Of a stretch of 64,000 nucleotides of DNA, positions 1 to 6,778 are shown piece by piece. The translations under genes and the position numbers were made by a program. The notes under the pieces are model-generated. The model had not been told where the DNA came from, made no database searches, and was given only the letters and a program-made list of their open reading frames with translations. The number at the start of each line of letters is the position of its first letter. Within the stretch, counting starts at the first letter, position 1. The stretch covers positions 806,001-870,000 of the forward strand of contig NZ_CP094467.1 of the NCBI RefSeq assembly GCF_023347235.1. Direction: 5' to 3'. Origin of the DNA: Faecalibacterium sp. I4-1-79 (lineage in GTDB: Bacteria; Bacillota; Clostridia; Oscillospirales; Ruminococcaceae).

Positions 1-761
1 TTCTGTCCGCGATGGAACAGGCGGCTCTGGGCGGCAAACTCCTGCGCAAGGGCGTTGAAGCAGTAGTCGGTCAGCATAACGCCCTTGGGCGAGCCGGTAG
101 TGCCGCCGGTGTGCACCACCACGCAGGTGTGCTGAGGGTCGTAGGGCACGGCGGCGGGGCTGTGCCCCTTGCCTGCGGCGATAAAGTCCTTCCAGCGCAG
201 CACGTTGGAGGCGTAGCGGTTTTTATCCGGGTTGGTCAGCTTGTAGCCCACGGCCTTGGCCAGCGGCAGGCTGTCGGCGGGGCTGAGCACCACCACCCGC
301 TCCACGCTGGTGCGCTTTGCAGCCTGATGGCAGCGGGGGTACACCACGTTCAGGCAGATGAGCAGGCGGGACTCCACCTCCTCGATGTACTCCCGGATGC
401 CCTCAGTGCTGTACCGGGGGTCCACCAGATTCAGGGTAGCGCCCAGCAGGTCGGCGGCGTAGAAGGCGTAGACCACCTCCGGGGTCATCACGCTGACCAC
501 CGTGATGATATCGCCCTTTTTCACCCCCAGCGCCTGCAGGGCGGCGGCGGTCTTTTTGACCTGCACGATCAGGTCGGCATAGCTGAACTTGCGTCCGTAG
601 TATTCCAGCGCGGTGTCGCCCAGATGCCGCTCGTTGTTGCGGCAGACCAGCTCAAAGGCCGAGCACTCCGGCACGGTCTGGTGGATGTACTTTTCCTCAT
701 AATACTTCAGCCAAGGCTTTGCCTTGGAGGCATAGACCGGCTGCTTGGTGGTTTCCGTCAT
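1..761 (-). CDS. AMP-dependent acyl-CoA synthetase/ligase, 3' part beyond the left edge
   Basis: The reverse strand from the ATG at 761 reads about 253 codons of an ANL-superfamily adenylating enzyme and runs off the window. The N-terminal half is present and ends shortly after the phosphate-binding core motif TGGTTGSPKG (about residue 215), preceded by V-V-V-H. Members activate a carboxylic acid as acyl-AMP and usually transfer it to CoA in the cytoplasm. The C-terminal lid domain with the catalytic lysine lies outside, so substrate and completeness cannot be judged. A GAAAGG-type RBS lies about 11 bases upstream. The gene has its own strong promoter and a terminator-like hairpin in its leader. 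Fatty-acid or aryl-acid ligases are equally possible. Confidence 0.85.
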   Translation of the reverse strand, partial: MTETTKQPVYASKAKPWLKYYEEKYIHQTVPECSAFELVCRNNERHLGDTALEYYGRKFSYADLIVQVKKTAAALQALGVKKGDIITVVSVMTPEVVYAFYAADLLGATLNLVDPRYSTEGIREYIEEVESRLLICLNVVYPRCHQAAKRTSVERVVVLSPADSLPLAKAVGYKLTNPDKNRYASNVLRWKDFIAAGKGHSPAAVPYDPQHTCVVVHTGGTTGSPKGVMLTDYCFNALAQEFAAQSRLFHRGQ

Positions 762-838
762 AGGATCAAAACCTTTCTTCACTTTTTTCTTCTTTTCTCT
801 TTTCAGGTCTGCTGCCCGGCGCAGCGTCTGCGGCAGAC

Positions 839-871
839 AAAAAAGGCAGCTTGCCATAGTGGAAAGCTGCC
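839..871 (-). terminator. Terminator-like hairpin in the leader of the acyl-CoA ligase gene
   Basis: On the minus strand GGCAGCTT and AAGCTGCC pair (8 bp, 11-base loop) and are followed by six T. The hairpin lies between the promoter at 914-942 and the start codon at 761, about 40-70 nt into the predicted transcript. That position suggests an attenuator or the end of a short leader RNA rather than the terminator of an upstream gene. No T-box or known riboswitch motif was recognised. Confidence 0.6.
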
Positions 872-913
872 GGGATGCTGCTGCATCAGAGAAGGCAAAA
901 CCTCTCATTCAAT

Positions 914-942
914 ATTGTAGTAGAACCGCAGGGGAAAGTCAA
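914..942 (-). promoter_or_regulatory. Sigma-A-type promoter for the acyl-CoA ligase gene
   Basis: Reading the minus strand, TTGACT (937-942) and TACAAT (914-919) are separated by 17 bases. This is a near-consensus vegetative promoter; initiation is expected near 907. Confidence 0.75.
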
Positions 943-971
943 TAAACAAACCGTGCAACCGTGAAAAAGGG

Positions 972-1128
972 AAAGGGGCTGTTGCAAAATAAAAATGCGA
1001 TAGCAACTTGCACAAAGAAATAGTGCAAAAACAGAAACCCGGAACCCTTTTTGAGTCGTTTTGACCCTGAAAAGGTTCCGGGTTTTGTGCATGATTTTTT
1101 CAGAGAGCTATTTTGCAACAGCCCCTTT
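972..1128. repeat. MITE-like element with 20-bp terminal inverted repeats
   Basis: Perfect 20-bp inverted repeats at 972-991 and 1109-1128 (outer end AAAGGGGCTGTTGCAAAAT) bound a 157-bp sequence without coding potential. An inner imperfect hairpin pairs AACCCGGAACC (from 1036) with GGTTCCGGGTT (to about 1085). The GGGCTGTTGCAAAATAGC-type end resembles termini of known insertion sequences, so a non-autonomous derivative is likely. Its right half recurs at 28634-28683. No convincing target-site duplication was seen. Confidence 0.65.
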
Positions 1129-1135
1129 TGACTAC

Positions 1136-1353
1136 TTATTCATTTTTGGACTGGTTTTGCTTCGCTTCTTTATATGTATGGTACATCATAAGCCTTGCGT
1201 CCGGGTCTGCACCACCCGCAAGCAATTCCTCTTTGGTTTTTGTTTTCGGCTGACTCTTTTTGCCGCAGCCAGTTATACCAATCACCGCCGAAACCAGCAA
1301 GGTACTGCCGATACCTTAAAAAAACTCCGGCGGCTGACATTTCGTTCGTCCAT
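1136..1353 (-). pseudogene. Small Tat-type lipoprotein, frameshifted
   Basis: From the ATG at 1353 the frame reads MDERNVSRRSFFK and then stops early. Shifting frame just after the AAG at the RRSFFK segment gives a continuous lipoprotein signal and lipobox (GIGSTLLVSAVIGITGCG) followed by a short charged tail (KKSQPKTKTKEELL) to a TAA at 1136-1138. The total length is one base short of a 72-codon frame, so a single lost base (AAAGG to AAGG) explains everything. It starts 12 bases after the stop of the 1366-1965 lipoprotein gene and was probably its operon partner. No relative was recognised; the mature peptide would be only about 40 residues. A sequencing error remains possible. Confidence 0.55.
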
Positions 1354-1365
1354 CGTTTTATAACG

Positions 1366-1965
1366 TTACGACCACAGCTTTGCGTCCGCCATGATGAGCG
1401 CACCATCATTGCCATCCGGACCCTCGCCGATGGAATTTCCTGTATGGACATACACTTCCAATTTGATATATTCTGCGTCCGCAATATTTGCTTCAAAGTC
1501 GATTACCGAAGATTTTTTCTTCACGAACTCCGAAGTTGCTACAAGCTTATCATCTGCATACACTTTAATATAAGCGTTTCCGTCCTTATTCATCAGCTTG
1601 TGCGGTGCCAGCTTCATGGTCAGCTTCTTATATTTTTTGGATACACGATACTCTGCAAAACCGTACCCATATCCATTCGAGGTATAACTCTTCAAGAAAT
1701 CCCACTCGGATCCGTTCGAAAATGCACAAACCATATAGTTGACCGCTTTGGAGTAACTGTTTCCGGAGACATCCTCTGGTTCTACGCCGTTGTTCCATTC
1801 CAAATGTCCGGTGAACGCATCCAGCGATGCCAATGAAACCGAGCCATCGCCTTTATTCTGTTCCGGCCCAGGCACCGGGCCACAACCCGTCAAAGCACCC
1901 GCTGCGCCCACAAGAGCCGCCGCACCCATAACCTGCAAAAACTTTCTGCGCTCCATTTTTTTCAT
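1366..1965 (-). CDS. Tat-type lipoprotein with an NPCBM-like domain
   Basis: This 199-residue protein starts MKKMERRKFLQ, a twin-arginine-like signal, followed by a hydrophobic stretch and the lipobox LTGC (Cys about 28). Residues about 45-199 look like an NPCBM/NEW2-type carbohydrate-binding sandwich: a hydrophobic core strand (Y-K-K-L-T-M-K-L), an 'IKVYADDKLVATSE' strand, and the closing 'GALIMADAKLWS' segment. It would be tethered outside the membrane and bind a glycan or another surface polymer. The RBS AAGGAGG lies 8 bases before the ATG and a strong promoter lies upstream. The frameshifted small lipoprotein follows directly. The domain call rests on pattern similarity only. Confidence 0.7.
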   Translation of the reverse strand: MKKMERRKFLQVMGAAALVGAAGALTGCGPVPGPEQNKGDGSVSLASLDAFTGHLEWNNGVEPEDVSGNSYSKAVNYMVCAFSNGSEWDFLKSYTSNGYGYGFAEYRVSKKYKKLTMKLAPHKLMNKDGNAYIKVYADDKLVATSEFVKKKSSVIDFEANIADAEYIKLEVYVHTGNSIGEGPDGNDGALIMADAKLWS

Positions 1966-2037
1966 CGTACTGCCTCCTTGTTATTAATTATGTCCTCCAA
2001 ACGTTCCCATGCATTTTTTTGCATAGTATACACTTAT

Positions 2038-2065
2038 ATTATAGAGCAATACCGCTGATTGTCAA
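2038..2065 (-). promoter_or_regulatory. Promoter of the NPCBM-like lipoprotein gene
   Basis: On the minus strand TTGACA (2060-2065) and TATAAT (2038-2043) are both consensus, with a 16-base spacer. The leader to the ATG at 1965 is about 65 bases. Confidence 0.75.
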
Positions 2066-2112
2066 GGTAGTTGTCGGAAAATTCTAGCAATTCAACTTTA
2101 TAATGCAACAGC

Positions 2113-2160
2113 AACTATTTATGCGCAAAGCGAACGCGGCGCGCATTTCAAATCGTCCCG
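2113..2160 (-). repeat. Two-hairpin 3' element, fragment (first hairpin only)
   Basis: This is a partial copy of the dispersed element described in the findings. In the minus-strand sense it reads GGGACGATTTGA, then ATGCGC...GCGCAT, then ATAAATAG, and stops before the second hairpin. The TGA inside its opening segment is the stop codon of the oppF-like gene, so the element supplies the last codons of that gene. Confidence 0.6.
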
Positions 2161-3080
2161 CTCCCGGCAAGCCACTTTTCCGCCTCGGCGTCATTGCACA
2201 GCACCCAATGGCGCGGGCGCAATTCCCGCCACGCGGGGGGCGCGGCGGTGTAGTCGTGCATGGCGGGGTCGTAGACCAGCAGCTGCTTTTCCCGCTCCCG
2301 GCGCGGGTCCGGCATGGGAATGGCGGACAGCAGGCTGCGGGTGTAGGGGTGCAGCGGGTGGGTGACCAGCTCCTCGGCGTCCGCCAGCTCCAGAATATTG
2401 CCCTTGCGGATGACGGCAATGCGGTCGGAAATATAACGCATCACCGAAAGGTCGTGGGCGATGAACAGGTAGGTGATGCCGTGCTGTTTTTGCAGCTGGC
2501 GCAGCAGGTTGAGCACCTGCGCCCGGATGGACATATCCAGTGCGCTGATGGGCTCGTCCGCCACGATGAACTCCGGCTCTACGATCAGCGCCCGGGCAAT
2601 GCCGATGCGCTGGCGCTGCCCGCCGGAAAATTCGTGGGGGAAGCGGGAAGCAAACTCCGGCAGCAGACCTACGTCCAACAGCGCCTGCCGCACCTTCGCC
2701 TCCCGCTGCGCGGCGCTCAGCTCCGGGCGCACGTTCTGCAAGCCCTCGCCCACGATGTAGCTTACCTTGGAGCGCTCGTTCAGGGAGGATTGCGGGTCCT
2801 GAAAGATCATCTGAATTTCCCGGGTGAGCTGCTTATCCAGCGCGCGGGGAATTTTGCCGTTGATGCGTTGACCTTTGTATAAAATTTCGCCGCCGGTGGT
2901 GGGCAAAATGCGCAGGATGGCGCGGCCGATGGTGGTCTTGCCGGAGCCGCTCTCGCCCACAAGGCCGAAGGTCTCGCCCTTATAGATGGTAAAGCTGGCG
3001 TTCTGCACCGCAGCGTAAGCTTTGCGCCCGCTGCCGTAGGTCACCTGCAAATTTTTTACTTCCAGTAACGGCTCTGCCAT
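2148..3080 (-). CDS. Peptide ABC transporter ATP-binding protein, second subunit (OppF/DppF type)
   Basis: A 310-residue cytoplasmic ATPase that powers import of short peptides or related ligands together with the other ATPase, two permeases and the binding protein upstream. Visible are Walker A GESGSGKTT (about residue 42), the Q-loop region IFQDPQSSLNER, the signature FSGGQRQRIGIARAL, Walker B FIVADEPISALD, the switch His in FIAHDLSVMRY, and the C-terminal Opp/Dpp extension. It starts one base after the stop of the first ATPase gene. The C-terminus ends within a copy of a dispersed repeat, and the protein lacks the CPxxxxGC-type tail often seen after this domain. The transported substrate cannot be read from sequence. 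Confidence 0.9.
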   Translation of the reverse strand: MAEPLLEVKNLQVTYGSGRKAYAAVQNASFTIYKGETFGLVGESGSGKTTIGRAILRILPTTGGEILYKGQRINGKIPRALDKQLTREIQMIFQDPQSSLNERSKVSYIVGEGLQNVRPELSAAQREAKVRQALLDVGLLPEFASRFPHEFSGGQRQRIGIARALIVEPEFIVADEPISALDMSIRAQVLNLLRQLQKQHGITYLFIAHDLSVMRYISDRIAVIRKGNILELADAEELVTHPLHPYTRSLLSAIPMPDPRREREKQLLVYDPAMHDYTAAPPAWRELRPRHWVLCNDAEAEKWLAGSGTI

Positions 3081-3081
3081 A

Positions 3082-4131
3082 TCACAGCCCCTCCTTTTGC
3101 AGCTTTTTCACCGCAGCGGGCGGCTCGATGTGGGGCGCACGAGGGTCCAGCAGCCATGTGCGCGCCTTGTGGGTGGGCGATACCGCAAAGTAGGGCGGCC
3201 GCTTGACAAAATCGATCTTGAGCGCCTGCGGGTTGCGGGGCGCAAAGGCGTCGCCGTGGATCTCGGCAAACAGGTTGGGCGGCGTGCCCGGGATGCTGAA
3301 CAAATCCTCGCCCTTCACGCCCATCTGGGGCATACTGGACAGCAGCGCCCATGTGTAGGGGTGGCGGGGGTCGTAGTAAATTTCGTCTGCTGTGCCAATT
3401 TCCACGATGTCGCCCGCGTACATCACCGCCACCCGGTCTGCAAGGTTTGCCACCACGCCAAGGTCGTGGGTGATGAGCACGATGGTCAGGTGGTATTTTT
3501 CCCGCATCTGCCGCAGCAGCTGTAAAATTTGCGCCTGAATGGTCACATCCAGCGCGGTGGTGGGCTCGTCGCAGAGCAGTATTTTGGGGTTGCACGCCAG
3601 CGCAATGGCAATGACCACCCGCTGCCGCATGCCGCCGGAGAACTCGTGGGGGTACTGCTTATACCGCAGCGCAGGGTCGGAGATGCCCACGTCCCGCAGG
3701 TATTCCAGCGTCTTTTCCCGCGCAGCAGCGCCCTTTAAGCCCTGATGCAGGGTGACGGCCTCGGTGATCTGCTCGCCGATGGTCTTGAGCGGGTTCAGGC
3801 TGGTCATGGGGTCCTGCATCACCATGGCAATCTCCCGCCCGCGGACGGTGAGCCACTCTTTTTCAGTCTTGAGCGCCGCAAGGTGCAGCGGGGTGCAGCC
3901 GGGGGTGGGGTAGTAGTCGATGCTGCCGCCGGTGATGCTGCCGTTCGCGTCCAGAAGGCCCATAAAGCTTTTGGTGAACACACTTTTGCCGGAGCCGCTC
4001 TCGCCCACAAGGGCCAGCACCTCGCCCCGGTAAAGGTCGAGGTCGATGTCCCGGATGGCGTGCAGGGTGCGCCCGCGCAGCCCGAACCGGATCTGCAAGC
4101 CGCGCACCGAGAGGATGGGGTCTTGGGTCAT
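3082..4131 (-). CDS. Peptide ABC transporter ATP-binding protein, first subunit (OppD/DppD type)
   Basis: A 349-residue ATPase with Walker A GESGSGKSVFTKS, Q-loop MVMQDPMTSLNPL, signature EFSGGMRQRVVIAIAL, Walker B ILLCDEPTTALDVT and switch His LITHDLGVV, in the expected order. The tail carries the oligopeptide-transporter C-terminal domain (RHPYTWALLSSMP onward), although the usual cysteine-rich CPFAPRC-type motif appears as DAFAPRN without cysteines. Its stop is one base before the next ATPase start, so translation is probably coupled. It would form the ATPase heterodimer of the importer encoded at 2148-8803. Confidence 0.9.
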   Translation of the reverse strand: MTQDPILSVRGLQIRFGLRGRTLHAIRDIDLDLYRGEVLALVGESGSGKSVFTKSFMGLLDANGSITGGSIDYYPTPGCTPLHLAALKTEKEWLTVRGREIAMVMQDPMTSLNPLKTIGEQITEAVTLHQGLKGAAAREKTLEYLRDVGISDPALRYKQYPHEFSGGMRQRVVIAIALACNPKILLCDEPTTALDVTIQAQILQLLRQMREKYHLTIVLITHDLGVVANLADRVAVMYAGDIVEIGTADEIYYDPRHPYTWALLSSMPQMGVKGEDLFSIPGTPPNLFAEIHGDAFAPRNPQALKIDFVKRPPYFAVSPTHKARTWLLDPRAPHIEPPAAVKKLQKEGL

Positions 4132-4143
4132 GGGATATCCTCC

Positions 4144-5166
4144 TTATTGCAGATGGTTCTTGGGGTCGGCAGCGTCCGAGAAGGCGTTGCCGATCAGGTA
4201 AAAGGCGATGGTGACAAAGCTTAAAATCAGGGTGGGGTACAGCAGCTGATACCGCAGCCCGGCCTGCATCATCACCTTGCGGCCGTCGTTCACCAGATTG
4301 CCCAGCGAGGGCGTTTCCACCGAGAGCCCAAGGCCGATATAGGTGATGAACACCTCGTTGCCGATGGCTTCCGGGATGGTCAGCGCCATGCGCAGCATGA
4401 TGACCGAAACCAGATACGGCAGCAGGTTGCGCAGCACGATGCGCAGCGTGGGCGTGCCGATGCAGCGGGAGGCGATGTTATAGTCCCGGTCGCGGATAAT
4501 TAAAATCTGATTGCGGATGAACCGCGCCATCTCGATCCACCCTTTGATGGACATACCAAGGATCATCGTCCAGATGCTGGGGGTAGCCACATAGGAGATC
4601 AGGATCAGCACGATGGCGGTGGGGATGTTATCGAAGATGTTGTACAGCTCGGTGAACACAAAGTCCAGCCCGCGCACATAGCCCCACAGCACACCGGCGG
4701 TAATGCCTACGGCAGCCTCGATGACCGCCACGAAAAAGGCGATGGTCAGGCTGGTGCGCGCGCCCGCCCAGATGCGCGCCCACAGGTCCTGCCCGATGGA
4801 GTTGGAGCCCCAGAGAAAGCCCTGCTGCCCCGGGGCGATGTTGCGGTACTGGATGCCGGTGGCGGGGTCTACGGCGCAAAGGTTGGGGTCTGCCTGCCCG
4901 GGCAGCAGCGGCTGCACAAAGGCGAACACCACCACCGCCGCCAGCGCTGCCAGCAGCGCCACGGCAAGCTTATTTTTGAAAAAGGCACGGAAGGTGCTGC
5001 CCCAGTAGCTGTAACTGGTGCTGGCAGTGGCTTCGGCCTGCTGGCTGCTGAACCCGGCGGGGGTGAAAAGCTCCTCCTCCGGCAGGGTTGCCCACGCGGC
5101 GGGGCCGTCCTTTTGCAGGGTGTTCAGCTGCGCTTCCAGCTGACGGGAACACGCACGTTTGAACAT
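4144..5166 (-). CDS. Peptide ABC transporter permease (OppC/DppC type)
   Basis: A 340-residue inner-membrane permease. It has a roughly 65-residue cytoplasmic N-terminus, a first membrane span at about 68-88, an extracellular segment, and then the BPD_transp_1 domain with about five spans. The cytoplasmic coupling loop is visible as IASRCIGTPTLRIVLRNLLPYL, ending in the AIGNEVFITYIGLGL helix typical of DppC. The ATG shares one base with the stop of the upstream permease gene (TGATG), which indicates translational coupling. It pairs with the 5166-6107 product to form the channel. Confidence 0.9.
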   Translation of the reverse strand: MFKRACSRQLEAQLNTLQKDGPAAWATLPEEELFTPAGFSSQQAEATASTSYSYWGSTFRAFFKNKLAVALLAALAAVVVFAFVQPLLPGQADPNLCAVDPATGIQYRNIAPGQQGFLWGSNSIGQDLWARIWAGARTSLTIAFFVAVIEAAVGITAGVLWGYVRGLDFVFTELYNIFDNIPTAIVLILISYVATPSIWTMILGMSIKGWIEMARFIRNQILIIRDRDYNIASRCIGTPTLRIVLRNLLPYLVSVIMLRMALTIPEAIGNEVFITYIGLGLSVETPSLGNLVNDGRKVMMQAGLRYQLLYPTLILSFVTIAFYLIGNAFSDAADPKNHLQ

Positions 5167-6107
5167 CAGCGGCCACCTTCCTTCTTGCCAAAATTGATGC
5201 GGGGGTCAATGAGCACCATCAGGATATCGCCCAGTATCAGCCCCACGATGCCCACGCAGGCGTACAGCAGCACGATGCCCTGCACCATGGTATTGTCGTG
5301 GCGCTGCACACAGGTGACCAGCAGCCCGCCCATGCCGGGGATGCTGTACAGGCTTTCGATGTAAATGGAGCCCACCACGGTATTGAGAAATGCCGAGGGG
5401 ATATACTGCACCAGCGGCACCATGGCGTTGCGGAACACATGATGCAGCGCGATATCCCGCCCGCACACGCCCTTGGCGCGGGCAAGGCGAACGTAGTCCT
5501 TGTTGCTTTCGTCCACCATGTAGCGGCGCAGCCACATGGCGTAAAAGGCAAGGTTTGCAAGGCTCATGCTGCACACCGGCAGCACCCAGTACCGCCAGTT
5601 TGCGGCGTTGAACAAAAGTCCCACGCCCACCGCCGCCGTGCCGTACATCTGGATGTACAAAAAGTACACCGCAGCGGGCACAGCCTGTATCAGCACGATG
5701 AGCGCCGTGCCCAGCTTATCCGGCCAGCGGCCCTTGTACTGCCCCATCACAAGCCCCAGCGGGATGCCCAGCACAAGGCTGAGCAGCATGGCCAGCACGC
5801 CCATCTGCACAGAGATGGGCAGCTTTTGCGCTAAAATCTGGGTGACCGGAGCGTTCACCTTATAGATATGGCTCACCCCAAGGTCGCCGTGCAAAGCGTT
5901 TCTCCAAAAGCGCCCCACCTGCACCGGCAGGGGGTCAAGCAGCCCCATAGATTGCAGCCCGGCCTGAATCTGCGCCTCGGACATTTTTTCGTAGTTTGCA
6001 AAGTAGCCTTCCACCGGCATGAGCCGCAGCAGGCAGAACACCAGCGTCACGATGATAAACAGCGTCAGCACCGAGCGCCCGATGCGCTTTGCAAGATATT
6101 GCACCAT
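5166..6107 (-). CDS. Peptide ABC transporter permease (OppB/DppB type)
   Basis: A 313-residue permease. I chose the ATG at 6107 because the protein then begins MVQYLAKRIGRSVLTLFII, the family's usual start, and AGAGGTG lies 6 bases upstream. The frame stays open to 6350, but that extension is proline- and arginine-rich repeat DNA. The fold has a first span at about 10-30, a periplasmic segment (about 35-95) and a BPD_transp_1 domain. The motif FRNAMVPLVQYIPSAFLN precedes SIYIESLYSIPGMGGLL, as in DppB/OppB. It is separated from its binding-protein gene by 670 bases of repeats. Confidence 0.9.
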   Translation of the reverse strand: MVQYLAKRIGRSVLTLFIIVTLVFCLLRLMPVEGYFANYEKMSEAQIQAGLQSMGLLDPLPVQVGRFWRNALHGDLGVSHIYKVNAPVTQILAQKLPISVQMGVLAMLLSLVLGIPLGLVMGQYKGRWPDKLGTALIVLIQAVPAAVYFLYIQMYGTAAVGVGLLFNAANWRYWVLPVCSMSLANLAFYAMWLRRYMVDESNKDYVRLARAKGVCGRDIALHHVFRNAMVPLVQYIPSAFLNTVVGSIYIESLYSIPGMGGLLVTCVQRHDNTMVQGIVLLYACVGIVGLILGDILMVLIDPRINFGKKEGGR

Positions 6108-6210
6108 GGTGTGCACCTCTCTTTTTACTTGAAATATCGATAGATATAGCATACCGCAAATTGCCCTTTTTGGGAAGTGCTTTGTGGGCTTTTGCGGGAA
6201 AATGAGAAGA

Positions 6211-6240
6211 GGGACGATTTTGAATGCGCTCCGCTTCACG
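6211..6240 (+). repeat. Two-hairpin 3' element, short fragment
   Basis: GGGACGATTTTGAATGCGCT followed by CCGC matches the opening of the dispersed element in plus orientation, then diverges. It does not follow a plus-strand gene, so it is probably a degraded copy. Confidence 0.4.
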
Positions 6241-6467
6241 GGGAAAGCTTCTGCTTGCCGCAAGCGTGCAAAGACGCTCCGCTGGGCCAGAGGCAGGGAG
6301 GGGTGTTCCGACTCCCCCCTCCCTACCTCTGGACTCCACCCACCCCGCAACAGGTCAAGGGCTGCACGCCCTTGACAATCCTAAAGAAGAAGTCGAAGCA
6401 CAAAAAAGCTAGCGCTGCGCCAGTCGGCGCTATCGCTTTAACGCTTTTTTCGCTTCTCCATTTATAG

Positions 6468-6586
6468 CCCCTCAGTCGCTGCGCGACAGCTCCCCCCGGG
6501 GGAGCGAGCACGCCCGGAAACTTTGCCGCCATTGCTGAAGCCTTCCCCCGGTCGGGGGAAGGTGGCGCGTAGCGCCGGATGAGGGC
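6468..6586. repeat. GC-rich palindromic repeat (about 120 bp), copy 1
   Basis: This starts CCCCTCAGTCGCTGCGCGAC and ends GGCGCGTAGCGCCGGATGAG. Its reverse complement aligns along the whole length with 9034-9158, including the middle segment around GGCTTCAGCAATGGCGGC. Internal perfect palindromes (GCTCCCCCCGGGGGAGC; CCTTCCCCCGGTCGGGGGAAGG) imply a cruciform or RNA hairpins. No ORF is present. Confidence 0.6.
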
Positions 6587-6663
6587 GCAGACTGGCAGTG
6601 CTTTCCCGCAGCGCCGCCGCTTCCGCAGGAAGCAGGCGCTGCAAATGCCGTTTTCCTTCACGA

Positions 6664-6778
6664 CCCCTCCCGTGAAAATGCAAAGCCGGAGCGTCCGCAG
6701 ACGCTCCGGCTTTGCTCTATTAAAAATATTCTTTCCGCTATTTATGCGCAGAGCAACGCGGAGCGCATTTGAATCGTT
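6664..6778 (-). repeat. Two-hairpin 3' element, full copy A
   Basis: In minus-strand sense it begins directly after the stop of the binding-protein gene: ACGATTC, hairpin 1 ATGCGC/GCGCAT, the linker AGCGGAAAGAATATTTTT, hairpin 2 with core GGAGCGTCTGCGGACGCTCC flanked by CAAAGCC/GGCTTTG, then CATTTTCACGGG. It is likely to form the 3' end of the transcript. Confidence 0.7.

Larger units (their letters stand above)
6108..6778. other. Gene-free gap between binding-protein and permease genes, filled with repeats
   Basis: No credible gene is seen. The gap holds a plus-sense fragment of the two-hairpin element (6211-6240), a pyrimidine/purine palindrome around 6290-6350 (GGCAGGGAGGGGTGTT against CTCCCCCCTCCCTACC), a hairpin at about 6407-6450 (AGCGCTGCGCC / GGCGCTATCGC), one 119-bp GC-rich repeat (6468-6586) and one complete two-hairpin element (6664-6778). 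No promoter for the permease genes was recognised, so they probably depend on read-through from the binding-protein promoter. Confidence 0.6.

Noticed and set aside
760-915. A T-box or other known riboswitch in the acyl-CoA ligase leader
   Set aside because: There is no T-box sequence (AGGGTGGNACCGCG type) and no recognisable aptamer; only a promoter and a short terminator hairpin are present.
5166-6350. The longer version of the OppB-like permease starting at 6350
   Set aside because: The extra 81 residues are encoded by repeat DNA, lack an RBS and precede the normal family N-terminus at 6107.
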